Source of the DNA: Chryseobacterium cupriresistens
Lineage (GTDB): Bacteria; Bacteroidota; Bacteroidia; Flavobacteriales; Weeksellaceae
Direction of reading: 5' to 3'
Length of the DNA stretch: 64,000 bases
NCBI RefSeq assembly: GCF_046614675.1
Contig: NZ_JBKKJT010000004.1
Coordinates: forward strand, 124,001 to 188,000
Part shown: positions 1 to 8,978 of the stretch, one piece after another
Numbering within the stretch: position 1 is the stretch's first letter
Layout of the letters: every line of letters starts with the position of its first letter
The notes under the pieces: model-generated
Told to the model about the DNA's origin: nothing
Databases searched by the model: none
What the model saw: only the letters and a program-made list of their open reading frames with translations
Position numbers and translations under genes: made by a program

Positions 1-1796
1 TTGGTATAGCTGTCGATGAATGCTTCAATCTTATTTCCGAACTGAAGTTTGCGGTGTTCCTCTTCATACAGTTTCTGGAAATTGAAAAGTTTCTGCTGAA
101 GCTGGTCATTCAGTTTCTGAAGGTTATCACGTTTATCTTCTACGGATTCTTTTCTTTCGGCAAGATCGGATTTCAGTTTCTCAACCTCAAATTTTTCCTG
201 CTGCAGTTTTACAATCGTCTTATCAAGATTCACAATATCATGCTCTACCTTTTTCTTGGCCGAATGGATGATAAATCTTGGAATTTTATTCTTTTCTGCA
301 ACTTCAAAAGTAAATGAACTTCCTGCCTGCCCCACTTCAAGCTTATACATCGGCTCCAGTGTTTCTTCATTGAAAAGCATGGCTGCATTCTGGGCGTTGG
401 GAAGCTGTTCTATCACCAGTTTAATATTGGTATAGTGCGTTGTGATAATGGCAAAACTCTTTTTATCATAGAAAAACTCCATGAAACTTTCTGCCAGCGC
501 ACCTCCAAGCTCCGGATCAGAACCTGTACCGAACTCATCAATAAGCAATAGCGTATTGGCGTCTGCTTCACGGATGATTCCTGACATTTTCTTCAACCTC
601 GATGAATAGGTTGATAAGTGGTTTTCAATAGATTGGTTATCACCAATATCCGTCATAATTTTCTCAAAGAAAAACATTTCAGATTTTGGATGAACCGGAA
701 CCAGAATACCACTCTGAATCATCAGCTGTAATAATCCTACCGTTTTCAGGGTAATTGACTTTCCACCGGCATTCGGACCGGAAATACAGATGATCCTGTT
801 ATGTTCTGTTAAGGTAAGTGTCTGAGGGTGAATGGTTTTGTTCTCGACTTTGTTTCTTAACCATAAAAGAGGATGATAAGCATCTTTTAATCTCAACGTT
901 TTATGATGATTGATTTTTGGAAGAACTCCGTTAATCAGTTCACCAAATTTCGCTTTAGCTCTCGTAAGATCAAGGTCAAAAATATACACCTGATATCTCC
1001 ACAGCTGAGGCTGAAATTCTGCCAGTTCTGCTGTAAGCTTACGGAGAACTTTATCAATTTCTTTTTTCTCTTCCTCTTCATTCTCACGGAGTTTGAAATA
1101 GTGCTTTACAACACTGTCCGGCTGAATATATGTGATGGAACCTGTTTTGGAAATTCCTAATGTTCTTCCGGCAACCCTTTTTTTGAATCCTGACTTTACT
1201 GCCAGAACCCTCTGGTCGTCAATAATCGTTTCCCGGATATCATCCAGAAAGTCACTCTGTCCGTACGTGGTAAGAGCGCGGTTGAAATTTTCCTGGATTG
1301 CTTTTTTAGCAAGCTGAATTTCGGTTCTTATCCCTTTCAGAGCTGGGGAAGCTTCGTTTTTTACTTCACCAAAACGGTTAAAAACCTTATCCACCTTCTC
1401 AATGATCTCTTTTCTGAATTCCAGTACAGAAACTTCTTCCAATAAAGTAGGAAACGTTTCCGGCATGGTTGGGAAGAATTTCTGAAGTCTTCCGATCTGT
1501 TCCGTGATGGTTTTTATTTTGATGAAAGCAGCATTTTCCAGACGGTAGTTCTCGATCAGCATCAATTTCAGCTCACTTTCAATATCTTCATACTCATCAA
1601 ACGGAATCGCATTTGAACTTTCAAAACTCGACAGATATTCTGAGGTTTTTTTTAATGAAAGTTCCGCCTCGTCAATTTCCATCGGACGAAGTTGAAGAAT
1701 TTTTTCTCTTGTTTTCGGAGAATACGCAAATGGGGAGATTTCCGCGAGCAATTGCGGAAACTCTAATTCGTCTAAATCTTCTTTATCTATATACAC
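1..1796 (-). CDS. mutS2: Endonuclease MutS2, N-terminal part (runs off the window)
   Basis: MutS-family ATPase of the MutS2 branch, which acts on branched DNA or stalled ribosomes rather than on mismatches. About 598 residues are visible. A helical core region comes first, then the ATPase with the Walker A motif GPNAGGKS near residue 338 and the Walker B stretch LLLIDEFGTGSDP near residue 415. A charged coiled coil follows (about residues 480-590). The C-terminal Smr nuclease domain expected in MutS2 would lie beyond base 1. The start chosen is a GTG giving VYIDKEDLDELEF; an in-frame TAA lies a few codons upstream and there is no ATG before that residue. A -7 box (TAAATTTG) ends four bases before this GTG, so the mRNA has almost no leader. 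Family assignment is firm; the exact start is inferred. Confidence 0.93.
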   Translation of the reverse strand, partial: MYIDKEDLDELEFPQLLAEISPFAYSPKTREKILQLRPMEIDEAELSLKKTSEYLSSFESSNAIPFDEYEDIESELKLMLIENYRLENAAFIKIKTITEQIGRLQKFFPTMPETFPTLLEEVSVLEFRKEIIEKVDKVFNRFGEVKNEASPALKGIRTEIQLAKKAIQENFNRALTTYGQSDFLDDIRETIIDDQRVLAVKSGFKKRVAGRTLGISKTGSITYIQPDSVVKHYFKLRENEEEEKKEIDKVLRKLTAELAEFQPQLWRYQVYIFDLDLTRAKAKFGELINGVLPKINHHKTLRLKDAYHPLLWLRNKVENKTIHPQTLTLTEHNRIICISGPNAGGKSITLKTVGLLQLMIQSGILVPVHPKSEMFFFEKIMTDIGDNQSIENHLSTYSSRLKKMSGIIREADANTLLLIDEFGTGSDPELGGALAESFMEFFYDKKSFAIITTHYTNIKLVIEQLPNAQNAAMLFNEETLEPMYKLEVGQAGSSFTFEVAEKNKIPRFIIHSAKKKVEHDIVNLDKTIVKLQQEKFEVEKLKSDLAERKESVEDKRDNLQKLNDQLQQKLFNFQKLYEEEHRKLQFGNKIEAFIDSYT

Positions 1797-1800
1797 AGTG

Positions 1801-1808
1801 CAAATTTA
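1801..1808 (-). promoter_or_regulatory. -7 box TAAATTTG of mutS2
   Basis: Matches the Bacteroidetes -7 consensus TAnnTTTG and ends 4 nt upstream of the GTG start, implying a leaderless or near-leaderless transcript. No clear -33 box was seen. Confidence 0.45.
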
Positions 1809-1910
1809 GTGAGAATTTTGATTATTACGTATATCTGAGAGATTTACAGAATAAATTAACCGGGATTTAAAGTTTTAACACTAAAAAATAAACCAATGAT
1901 ATTCTTTTAT

Positions 1911-1918
1911 TAAATTTG
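1911..1918 (+). promoter_or_regulatory. -7 box TAAATTTG of the GNAT gene
   Basis: Matches TAnnTTTG and ends 4 nt before the ATG at 1923. It lies back to back with the mutS2 promoter. Confidence 0.45.
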
Positions 1919-1922
1919 AAAT

Positions 1923-2450
1923 ATGAAACTGGAAACCCAAAGATTATTACTGAGAGATATCAACGAAAGTCATGTTGATGATATTTTGCGAATCCGAAGC
2001 AATGAGGTGATCAATCGGTTCGTTATAAGGAAATCTCCTGAAAATAACTACGATGCGCTCCAGTTTATTCTGACGATTAAAGAAAAAACTAAAAATAACC
2101 AAACCATCTATCTGGGAATTTCTTTAAAAGATCAGCCGAACCTTATCGGAACCATCTGTCTCTGGAATTTTTCTGAAGACCGTAAAACAGCGGAAGTCGG
2201 TTATGAATTACTGCCCGAATACCACAGGCAGGGAATCATGTCTGAAGCTTTGAAGTCCGTTCTGGATTTTGGATTTAACGAATTGCATTTACAGGAAATT
2301 GTGGCTGTTACCAACAAATTCAATGAAAGCTCAAAAGGACTTCTTTTAAAACATCATTTCATTTTGCAGGAAGGAAAGCAGGATGAAGGTTTTCCGGATA
2401 ATATTATTTTCAGACTGCAAAAAGCCTCTCGCAGCCCTTATGAGATCTAG
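1923..2450 (+). CDS. GNAT family N-acetyltransferase (RimJ/RimL type)
   Basis: A 175-aa protein with the GNAT fold of the RimJ/RimL group, which acetylates N-terminal or small-molecule amines using acetyl-CoA. It opens with the typical ETQRLLLRDI strand. The central GTICLWNFSEDRKTAEVGYE stretch and the acetyl-CoA binding loop EYHRQGIMSEAL (around residues 100-112) are clear. The FNESSKGLLLKHHF segment near the end matches the usual N-x-x-S-x-x-(V/L)-hydrophobic motif of this group. It is transcribed divergently from mutS2 and the substrate cannot be told from sequence. Confidence 0.88.
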   Translation: MKLETQRLLLRDINESHVDDILRIRSNEVINRFVIRKSPENNYDALQFILTIKEKTKNNQTIYLGISLKDQPNLIGTICLWNFSEDRKTAEVGYELLPEYHRQGIMSEALKSVLDFGFNELHLQEIVAVTNKFNESSKGLLLKHHFILQEGKQDEGFPDNIIFRLQKASRSPYEI

Positions 2451-2489
2451 CAGGTTTTTCTCTATCTTTATTGCCGATTGAAAGTATAT

Positions 2490-3494
2490 ATGAAAAATGA
2501 AGTAAAATCTTTAACGGGGCTTAGAGGAGTTGTTGCATTATGGGTAGCTTTTTTTCATTTTAGTTTTTTCAGGAACGAATTTATTCAGGATATAGTAGGA
2601 AAGGGGTATGTAGCGGTTGATATCTTTTTTGTATTAAGCGCTTTTTTACTGACGGTTTCCTATTCCGGAAAGTTGAAAGATCTGAATTATAAAGGACTTG
2701 AGGTTTTTTATAAAAAAAGAATCAACAGGATTTATCCTGTGTATATTGTATCAGTTATTTTTATTGCATTGTTTTTAGTGAAGACTTCTGTAGCAGGATT
2801 TCTCATTAATGCTGCCTTATTACAATGCTTTTTTAATCCGGATTATCTGTTGAATGTTGTCTACTGGTCGCTGAGTACAGAATGGATTTGCTATCTGATA
2901 TTCCCCTTTATGTTATGGTTTGTCCTGCAGTATAAAATACGCAGCGAGATTTTAATTATTACCAGTTTGGTTTTGAGGTTTGTGCTTCCGTACTTACCCG
3001 GCCATTTATATATAGGTTCTGAGCATCCCATGGAAGTAGGGGAATCACCAAGATACCTTGATCTTCCATACGGCCTTGTTTCTCTTCTGAGGACAATTTC
3101 TTCTTATTTTCTTGGTATTGGAGCTGCCCTTTTACCACAATTTAAAATGAAAAGAGAAAATCTGATCATGTATATCATTCTCATATTATTTGCATCCATG
3201 TTGTTTGTGGAAAAAGGATTATTGTTTATTCCTTTACTATCAGCATTGATGATCAAATACCTTTATGAAGGAAAGTCAAATCACCTAAAAGCATTTTTAG
3301 AAACCAAAGTCATCTATTTATTGGGAAATATCTCTTACTCATTATATATTATCCATTATATGGTGAAGAAACAGGATTTTGTTATTGTGAATAATTATCA
3401 TCTTAATAATTTGTTGTTAATCTCTTTTTCATTATTGCTGTCTTACTTTTCCTATATGCTGATTGAAAGAAAAGTAAAGATATTTAAGGTATAA
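2490..3494 (+). CDS. Acyltransferase family 3 membrane protein
   Basis: An integral membrane acyltransferase of the OafA/NodX family (Acyl_transf_3), which transfers acyl groups to cell-surface polysaccharides or other carbohydrates. The N-terminal LTGLRGVVALWVAFFHFSFF is the family signature: an R in the first helix and the catalytic-type His in VAFFHF. About ten hydrophobic helices run through the protein, and SLSTEWICYLIFP is a further family motif. At about 334 aa it is a normal length. The ATG at 2490 was chosen over an in-frame TTG at 2478. It lies 39 bases after the acetyltransferase and may share its transcript. The acceptor is unknown. Confidence 0.85.
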   Translation: MKNEVKSLTGLRGVVALWVAFFHFSFFRNEFIQDIVGKGYVAVDIFFVLSAFLLTVSYSGKLKDLNYKGLEVFYKKRINRIYPVYIVSVIFIALFLVKTSVAGFLINAALLQCFFNPDYLLNVVYWSLSTEWICYLIFPFMLWFVLQYKIRSEILIITSLVLRFVLPYLPGHLYIGSEHPMEVGESPRYLDLPYGLVSLLRTISSYFLGIGAALLPQFKMKRENLIMYIILILFASMLFVEKGLLFIPLLSALMIKYLYEGKSNHLKAFLETKVIYLLGNISYSLYIIHYMVKKQDFVIVNNYHLNNLLLISFSLLLSYFSYMLIERKVKIFKV

Positions 3495-3518
3495 TGTAAG
3501 CCCTTATTTTAATATTAT

Positions 3519-3526
3519 TATTTTTG
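3519..3526 (+). promoter_or_regulatory. -7 box TATTTTTG of ung
   Basis: Matches TAnnTTTG and ends 4 nt before the ung ATG, so the transcript should be nearly leaderless. Confidence 0.45.
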
Positions 3527-3530
3527 CACT

Positions 3531-4172
3531 ATGACCTGGACAGAAATTTTAGCCCCGATAAAAAGTACGGAATACTTTACAACCCTTTGGGAGAAAGTGA
3601 AGAATGAATATGCAACAACCAAAGTTTTTCCACCAAAAAATCAGATCTTCAGAGCATTGGAACTTACTGCTTTTGATGATGTTGAAGTTGTGATTATTGG
3701 GCAGGATCCTTACCATAATGATTATCAGGCGAATGGTTTATGCTTTTCTGTTTCCGAACAGGTTGCCGCACCGCCATCCCTTAAAAATATTTTTATTGAG
3801 TTAAAAGATGATCTGGGCGTAGTAAGAACTTCCAAAGAACTTGATGATTGGGGAAGACAGGGCGTTTTACTGTTGAATGCTACCTTAACGGTTCGTGCTC
3901 ATTCACCCAATTCCCATAAAGACCTTGGCTGGGAAAAATTCACCAACTTTATTATTAAGGAGATTTCAGATAAAAAAGAGAATGTAGTGTTTGTATTGTG
4001 GGGCGCTTTTGCACAAAAAAAAGCCGAACTCATAGATCCGGCTAAACATTTTATTCTGAAATCGGCACACCCTTCACCCTTTTCTGTGCACAGAGGTTTT
4101 TTTGGAAGCAAGCCTTTCTCAAAAATTAATGAATATCTTGTTTCCAAAGGGAAGAAGCCTATTTCGTGGTAG
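3531..4172 (+). CDS. ung: Uracil-DNA glycosylase, family 1
   Basis: Base excision repair enzyme that removes uracil from DNA. Both signature motifs are present: GQDPYH at residues 57-62, whose Asp59 is the general base, and HPSPFS at 180-185, whose His180 contacts the leaving uracil. The length (213 aa) is normal for bacterial Ung. Its 3' end overlaps the convergent lipoprotein gene by 14 bases. The N-terminus begins MTWTEILAPI directly behind a -7 box, which supports this start. Confidence 0.97.
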   Translation: MTWTEILAPIKSTEYFTTLWEKVKNEYATTKVFPPKNQIFRALELTAFDDVEVVIIGQDPYHNDYQANGLCFSVSEQVAAPPSLKNIFIELKDDLGVVRTSKELDDWGRQGVLLLNATLTVRAHSPNSHKDLGWEKFTNFIIKEISDKKENVVFVLWGAFAQKKAELIDPAKHFILKSAHPSPFSVHRGFFGSKPFSKINEYLVSKGKKPISW

Positions 4173-4668
4173 AATCAGCTGATGGTTCAGCTTTTTTTAT
4201 TGTAATTCCGATTTTATATTTTCCGGCTAGTGCTTTTGTTCCGTCCTGTGATTTCGGATACGGAGCAATATCCTGTAATGTAATAGTGTAACCATTAAAT
4301 TCTGTCGACTGGTGGTAATTTCTTGCCGGAAAATCTCCGCTGGCAAGGTTCAGAATCATCGGCCGGGTAGAAGTTCCCATGACCTCCACCTGAGCAAGAG
4401 CAACGCCCGCCCAGATACAATTGACTCCTTCAGGACAACGGCTGTCTTCAGAAACCCCTTTGAATGTCACATTCATCTGGTATTCTCTTAAAAACTTATT
4501 CTCTCCTTCACTCAGGTAGATAATACCATCTTTCTGATTATCAGGGCTTGTTGATTTTGTGCCTGCAGACATTTCAGGGGATTTTGTATTAATTCTGGAT
4601 TTCTTTTGGGCATCGCATCCTGTTAATGCAAATATTCCCAGACTGAGTATGATAATTTTATGGAACAT
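4159..4668 (-). CDS. Small lipoprotein of unknown function
   Basis: A 169-aa protein with a lipoprotein signal peptide: hydrophobic stretch IIILSLGIFA, then lipobox LTGC with Cys18. The mature part is hydrophilic, begins with a Ser/Lys/Thr-rich linker and ends in a Lys-rich tail. It holds a Cys pair in SRCPEGVNCIWAG, which suggests a disulfide-bonded periplasmic or outer-membrane-anchored domain. I do not recognise a named family. It lies 16 bases downstream of the DUF456 gene and is probably co-transcribed with it. It converges on and overlaps ung. Confidence 0.75.
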   Translation of the reverse strand: MFHKIIILSLGIFALTGCDAQKKSRINTKSPEMSAGTKSTSPDNQKDGIIYLSEGENKFLREYQMNVTFKGVSEDSRCPEGVNCIWAGVALAQVEVMGTSTRPMILNLASGDFPARNYHQSTEFNGYTITLQDIAPYPKSQDGTKALAGKYKIGITIKKAEPSADSTTK

Positions 4669-4684
4669 AGTTTCTTATATTTAA

Positions 4685-5176
4685 TTAAATGACGTTGAAC
4701 ATATCAAGTAATACTACCAAAAACATTGCCACTCCTACCACAAAGCTGAATCCTGTTCCGTAAATGAATCCAATCAGTGCTCCTTTGGTAGATTGTAAAG
4801 CCTTATTCATATCCTTACTGTCGTGAAGTAATTCACCAATAAATACCCCTGCAAACATTCCTATCAGAAAACCTAATGGAATCGGAATAAATATTCCCAC
4901 AATGGTTCCGATAACAGAACCAATACTTCCCCAACGAGTGCCCCCGTATTTTCTGTTGGTCTTTGCCGGAATCACATAGCTTAACACTACAGAAGCTGCC
5001 GTAAGAATTCCGAAGGCCCATATATAAATCATCGGAAGATCCGCATCTGTCCCGAATTTATAGATCAACAGTCCGCAGATACTCAGTAAAAGACCAGGTA
5101 ATACAGGAAGAAAAGTTCCCAATATTCCTATAAATAATAAAATAAGGCAGAAAATATTAATAATCGTTGTATCCAT
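4685..5176 (-). CDS. DUF456 family membrane protein
   Basis: A 163-aa very hydrophobic protein with about five membrane segments. It matches the DUF456 pattern: an N-terminal helix followed by LPVLPGLLLSICGLLIY, and glycine-rich helix-breaking stretches such as GSVIGTIVGIFIPIPLGFLIG. The function of the family is not established; its Gly-rich helices resemble glycine-zipper membrane proteins. It is probably the first gene of a two-gene transcript with the lipoprotein at 4159. Confidence 0.85.
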   Translation of the reverse strand: MDTTIINIFCLILLFIGILGTFLPVLPGLLLSICGLLIYKFGTDADLPMIYIWAFGILTAASVVLSYVIPAKTNRKYGGTRWGSIGSVIGTIVGIFIPIPLGFLIGMFAGVFIGELLHDSKDMNKALQSTKGALIGFIYGTGFSFVVGVAMFLVVLLDMFNVI

Positions 5177-5202
5177 TCTTTAAAAAAATATACATGCAAT
5201 AT

Positions 5203-5233
5203 AAAAAAAGTGGCCTTATAAAAAGCCACTTTG
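5203..5233 (-). terminator. Rho-independent terminator after the gene at 5256
   Basis: An AAAGTGGC/GCCACTTT stem with a short loop, followed on the minus strand by a run of T. It lies directly downstream of the lipoprotein gene at 5256-6443. Confidence 0.75.
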
Positions 5234-5255
5234 AGAACTGAGTTATAAAATTTTA

Positions 5256-6443
5256 TTACAAATTTAAGATTACGTATTCCAGAATCGGTCCTGCTTTACC
5301 GATATTTCCGCTTGCGTGGTTATGGAAAGTGGTATAATAGATATTTCCGCTGGTAGAGTTTCCTGTGCAGGATCCCATGGTATCTCCATGTGCCTGATGG
5401 GCGTTCCAGGCATTCTGGTTGATGGTAATGGTGATGTTATTTCCACTGGCTGTGTGATGACAGATGGTGATGTGGTTGTTGTTTAAAGAAGTTCCTACAG
5501 GAGTTTGTGGGGCTGAGGGATTGGTATAATGTGCTGTTCTTATCATCAACGGTTCATTGCCTTTCTTTACGAGAACATCCCAGAATGAAGGATCATAGTT
5601 TTGAATTTTTTCCCATGCGCCCATATCATATTGAATGTCCAGGGTATTAAATCCTAATGCAGTTGCCAAAGCCGTGTTTGAAACGTTACAGCCCATATAA
5701 GTAGTGGCAGTGCCTGTATCCTGCAGACAAAGAAGGTTATCATTGATAAAACCTCCCGGTGCATTACAGTTTTCGGTATTAGTATTTCCTCCTACCAGAT
5801 AAGCCGAAGCCCAGTCTGAGCTGTAAAGACTTCCGCCATTGGTTACAAAAGTGGAAAGATTGGTATAAACATTAACGTCATTGCTCGGCATTGAAGTTCC
5901 TGTTTGGGCGTAGGTACGGGATCCGCAGTTCAGAAAGATAATGTCATACTGGGAAATGGTGTTGATATTTTTTAAATCCTGATACGTAATTTCAGTGGCA
6001 GTATATCCGAGAGAGGTTATAATGGCTTCAATTTCATCATAGCTTCCTTTTATATAAGCCATTTTTGCTATCTGATCCAATTTTGAATCTGTGGCAGCTA
6101 CAGTAACTGTTTCATTCTTCTTAATGGTAAGAGGAAGTTCTGTTCTGAAGTTTTTACCATCACCTGTCTGAATGTGAAGGGTTGTCTTGCCTTCAGGAGC
6201 TGTTAAGCTGAAACTTCCGTCAGCATTGGAATAGGTATGGTAAACATTGCTCTGGTCGTCAGTAGTAAATACAAGAGCCCCTCCAATCGGTTTGGTCCCG
6301 TTTTTTGCCAATACTCTGCCTTCCACTGTTCCTGTGGATATTACTTTAGTGGGGTTTTCTTCGGGAGTAACAGAGTCGTCTCCTTTACAATTAGCTAAGA
6401 GCAGAAGGCTGCATAGCGTGATCAACAGGTAGTTTTGTTTCAT
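5256..6443 (-). CDS. Secreted lipoprotein with carboxypeptidase-regulatory-like domain
   Basis: A 395-aa protein with lipoprotein signal peptide (LLLLANC, Cys19). Residues about 40-110 form a carboxypeptidase-D regulatory-like beta sandwich (GTVEGRVLAKNGTKPIGGA, then NADGSFSLTAPEG), common in Bacteroidetes surface proteins. The next ~150 residues alternate beta and alpha elements (YDIIFLNCGSRTY, then TFVTNGGSLYSSDWASAYLV) and look like a glutamine-amidotransferase/ThuA-like fold, but no catalytic triad is evident. The C-terminal third is rich in His, Asn and Thr. It probably acts at the cell surface; substrate unknown. A -7 box lies 33 bases upstream. Confidence 0.75.
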   Translation of the reverse strand: MKQNYLLITLCSLLLLANCKGDDSVTPEENPTKVISTGTVEGRVLAKNGTKPIGGALVFTTDDQSNVYHTYSNADGSFSLTAPEGKTTLHIQTGDGKNFRTELPLTIKKNETVTVAATDSKLDQIAKMAYIKGSYDEIEAIITSLGYTATEITYQDLKNINTISQYDIIFLNCGSRTYAQTGTSMPSNDVNVYTNLSTFVTNGGSLYSSDWASAYLVGGNTNTENCNAPGGFINDNLLCLQDTGTATTYMGCNVSNTALATALGFNTLDIQYDMGAWEKIQNYDPSFWDVLVKKGNEPLMIRTAHYTNPSAPQTPVGTSLNNNHITICHHTASGNNITITINQNAWNAHQAHGDTMGSCTGNSTSGNIYYTTFHNHASGNIGKAGPILEYVILNL

Positions 6444-6475
6444 ATTTAATTGATTTTGATGGGTTTAGTTTTAAT

Positions 6476-6483
6476 CAAATTTA
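6476..6483 (-). promoter_or_regulatory. -7 box TAAATTTG upstream of the lipoprotein at 5256
   Basis: Minus-strand TAnnTTTG match ending 32 nt before the ATG at 6443. The rest of the 6444-6691 spacer is very AT-rich and holds only this and the mscS-type promoter. Confidence 0.4.
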
Positions 6484-6678
6484 ATAAAATTTTAATATTA
6501 ATACATTAAAATTGAAATTTGTTTTAATTTTTTTTATTTAAATGTATTGTTTGTGGTTTATTTTTCAATTGTAATGGTGGACTGTAGAAGATTTATAATT
6601 TTTATTAAATATTTTCTGATGAATACCTTTTGGGATGAAAATTGATTGCAAATAATAAAATGATGATTCTTAATTTCA

Positions 6679-6686
6679 TAAATTTG
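6679..6686 (+). promoter_or_regulatory. -7 box TAAATTTG of the MscS-type channel gene
   Basis: Matches TAnnTTTG and ends 5 nt before the ATG at 6692, leaving almost no leader. Confidence 0.45.
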
Positions 6687-6691
6687 CTGTA

Positions 6692-7960
6692 ATGAATGAC
6701 CAGTTACAAGAAACCAAAAACTTTATACAGGAGCTGAGCGAGCAGCTTTACATCTATATCACCCGGATTTCACCAGCCGGGCTCGACTGGGTTTTTCATA
6801 TCATTGTAAAACTGAGCTTACTTCTTGTCCTGTTTTTAATCACTGATTTTATTTTTAAATTCATTATCAATTCAGTATTCAGGTTATTTCATAATGAACA
6901 GAAGTTCCCGATCGTAAAATCTATTTATCAGTCGAAAATCACCAATTCTGTAGCCCATTTTGCTGCTTTGATTGCGGTTGCCGGGATCCAGGGATCTATA
7001 TTTCCTGAAAATGCACTGCCCAAAACCACCATTTTTATCATAAGATGTATCAATCTTGGATTGGTATTGATAGTAGCGGGAATGCTCTACAGATCACTGA
7101 CCGCTTTCAGAAATTATTTCAGTATTAAACAGGATTTCTACAAAATAATGGCACTTAATGCCATTTCAGAAACTGTAAAGATTTTAGGACTCTTCATATT
7201 TACAGTAGTAGGACTTTGTGTGATTTTCGGGATCAAAGGAACCACTATCGTAGGAAGTCTGGGGGCTATTACAGCTGTTCTGGTATTGGTTTTCAGAGAT
7301 ACTATTTTAGGATTTGTTACAGGTCTTCACGTGGCTACTTCTAAAAACTTAAAAGTAGGGGATTGGGTAAGTATTCCCAAATATAGTATTGAAGGGAATA
7401 TCACGGAGATCAACCTTTTGACGACTAAAATCACCAATTTTGATAAAACGGTTTCCACAATTCCAACCTATGATCTGATGACCACTGAGATCAAGAATAT
7501 GCAGGTGATGTCTGAATCCAATACAAGAAGAATAAAAAAATCAATCTACTTTAATATCAATTCTTTTAAGTTTCTGACGGATGAAGATGTTGAGCGGTTA
7601 AAGGAGATTAATCTGATCTCAGATTATCTTGAAGAAAGAACTTCAGAAATTAAAAAAGAAAAGGAAAGTCTTGAGCATAAAGATAAAATTGTGAATGGAA
7701 GACAGCTTACCAATATCGGTGTATTCCGCTATTATGCACAGAAATATATTGAAAATGATCCTGATATTGATAAAAACGGAACCCGGATGGTCCGCCAGCT
7801 GGAGATCACCCCACAAGGGCTTCCGCTTGAAGTATACTGTTTTGCCAATGATTCCAAATGGGAACGTTTTGAGCAGATACAGGCCGATATTTTTGACCAT
7901 TTACTGGTGGCTTCAAAAGAATTTGAACTTCAGGTGATGCAGGTAAGCGTGAAAGTGTAG
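6692..7960 (+). CDS. Mechanosensitive ion channel, MscS family (YbdG-like)
   Basis: Inner-membrane channel that opens under membrane tension to release solutes during hypo-osmotic shock. Membrane helices are at about residues 33-62, 83-100, 111-133 and 161-180. The small-residue pore helix is at 185-210 (GSLGAITAVLVLVFRD), and the hallmark KVGDWVSI at 221-228 begins the cytosolic beta domain. The C-terminal mixed alpha/beta domain is longer than in small MscS. At 422 aa with five helices it fits the YbdG/MscM type. It stands alone between a divergent lipoprotein gene and pdxJ. Confidence 0.92.
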   Translation: MNDQLQETKNFIQELSEQLYIYITRISPAGLDWVFHIIVKLSLLLVLFLITDFIFKFIINSVFRLFHNEQKFPIVKSIYQSKITNSVAHFAALIAVAGIQGSIFPENALPKTTIFIIRCINLGLVLIVAGMLYRSLTAFRNYFSIKQDFYKIMALNAISETVKILGLFIFTVVGLCVIFGIKGTTIVGSLGAITAVLVLVFRDTILGFVTGLHVATSKNLKVGDWVSIPKYSIEGNITEINLLTTKITNFDKTVSTIPTYDLMTTEIKNMQVMSESNTRRIKKSIYFNINSFKFLTDEDVERLKEINLISDYLEERTSEIKKEKESLEHKDKIVNGRQLTNIGVFRYYAQKYIENDPDIDKNGTRMVRQLEITPQGLPLEVYCFANDSKWERFEQIQADIFDHLLVASKEFELQVMQVSVKV

Positions 7961-8135
7961 AAGCAGGAAGATTGAAAAGGGAAGTGGATATTTCCAGTCT
8001 CTTTTAACCCAAATTTTAAATTAAATTTTTAAATGATCATAAATGTGGAAGACCAATAAAAGTACGAAGTCTGGATTTACTTCCAACTCCATGCTTCCAG
8101 CTTCCAACATCTTATATCTAACATCTAAAATAACA
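7961..8135. repeat. Intergenic spacer with GGAAG / CTTCC word repeats
   Basis: The spacer before pdxJ carries AGAAGCAGGAAGATTGAAAA at its left end and several CTTCCAACTCC, CTTCCAGCTTCCAAC and ATCTAACATCTAAA words at its right end. The two sides are roughly complementary, and the same vocabulary recurs near 8.9, 22.95, 35.6 and 48.4 kb. The frame is open through the right end, which gives a false N-terminal extension of pdxJ. Confidence 0.4.
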
Positions 8136-8855
8136 ATGACAAAACTAAGCGTAAACATTAATAAAATTGCGACGTTAAGAAATGCAAGAGGAGGTGAAAC
8201 TCCAAGTGTTACAGAAGCTGCTGTAAAAATTCAGGAATTCGGAGGACAGGGGATTACCATCCATCCAAGACCTGATGAAAGGCATATCACAAGAAAAGAT
8301 GTCTATGATCTGAAGCCGTTGGTTACGACTGAGTTTAATATTGAAGGAAATCCTCATCAGGATTTTATTGATATGGTATTGGAAGTGAAACCTGAACAGG
8401 TGACTCTTGTACCGGATGCTGATGATGCCATTACATCCAATGCCGGCTGGGATACCAAAAAACATCTCGATTACCTTACAGAGATCATTGCAGAATTTAA
8501 AAAAGTGGGAATCCGTACTTCTGTTTTCCTTGATCCTTTACCGGAGCTTGTAGAATATGCGGCCAAAACAGGAGCAGACAGAATAGAGCTGTACACTGAA
8601 GCTTATGCAAAAAACTATCTTACCAATAAAGAACAGGCTATAAAACCTTATTACGACACTGCTGTTGAAGCGACAAAGTTCGGGTTGGGAATTAATGCAG
8701 GACATGATCTGAGCTTAGAAAACCTGAAGTATTTCTCAGATACCATTCCGAACCTTCTGGAAGTATCTATCGGACATGCTTTGATTTCTGAAGCACTTTA
8801 TATGGGATTGGAAAATACAGTTCAGGCTTATCTGAAGAGACTGGCAAAATGGTAA
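8136..8855 (+). CDS. pdxJ: Pyridoxine 5'-phosphate synthase
   Basis: PdxJ condenses 1-deoxyxylulose 5-phosphate with 3-amino-2-oxopropyl phosphate, the last step of DXP-dependent vitamin B6 synthesis. The protein starts MTKLSVNINKIATLRNARGG, the conserved first strand and phosphate-binding segment. It continues with the signature GITIHPRPDERHI holding the active-site His/Arg residues, then VTLVPD and the C-terminal SIGHALISEA phosphate-binding loop. I chose the ATG at 8136 rather than an in-frame one at 8043, because the extra residues translate a repetitive intergenic region and lie outside the family domain. The 239-aa length is typical. Confidence 0.96.
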   Translation: MTKLSVNINKIATLRNARGGETPSVTEAAVKIQEFGGQGITIHPRPDERHITRKDVYDLKPLVTTEFNIEGNPHQDFIDMVLEVKPEQVTLVPDADDAITSNAGWDTKKHLDYLTEIIAEFKKVGIRTSVFLDPLPELVEYAAKTGADRIELYTEAYAKNYLTNKEQAIKPYYDTAVEATKFGLGINAGHDLSLENLKYFSDTIPNLLEVSIGHALISEALYMGLENTVQAYLKRLAKW

Positions 8856-8863
8856 TTAATAAG

Positions 8864-8978
8864 AAATCAGAAGTTAGAGATGAGAAGTTAGTACAACTTC
8901 AATTATATTAAAAATAGCATAAACAGATGATGCATAATTTATCTAACTTCTAGTTTCTCACATCTAACTTCTAAAAAT
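8864..8978. repeat. Inverted word repeat (GAAGTTAGAGATGAGAAGTTAG / CTAACTTCTAGTTTCTC)
   Basis: The spacer between pdxJ and the esterase holds GAAGTTAGAGATGAGAAGTT near 8870 and, about 70 bases later, CTAACTTCTAGTTTCTCACA then CTAACTTCT, an imperfect inverted pair. It could fold as one long hairpin. It belongs to the same intergenic repeat style as at 7.96, 35.6 and 48.4 kb. Confidence 0.45.

Noticed and set aside
8043..8135. N-terminal extension of pdxJ
   Set aside because: It translates a word-repeat spacer; the conserved family start is MTKLSVNINK at 8136.
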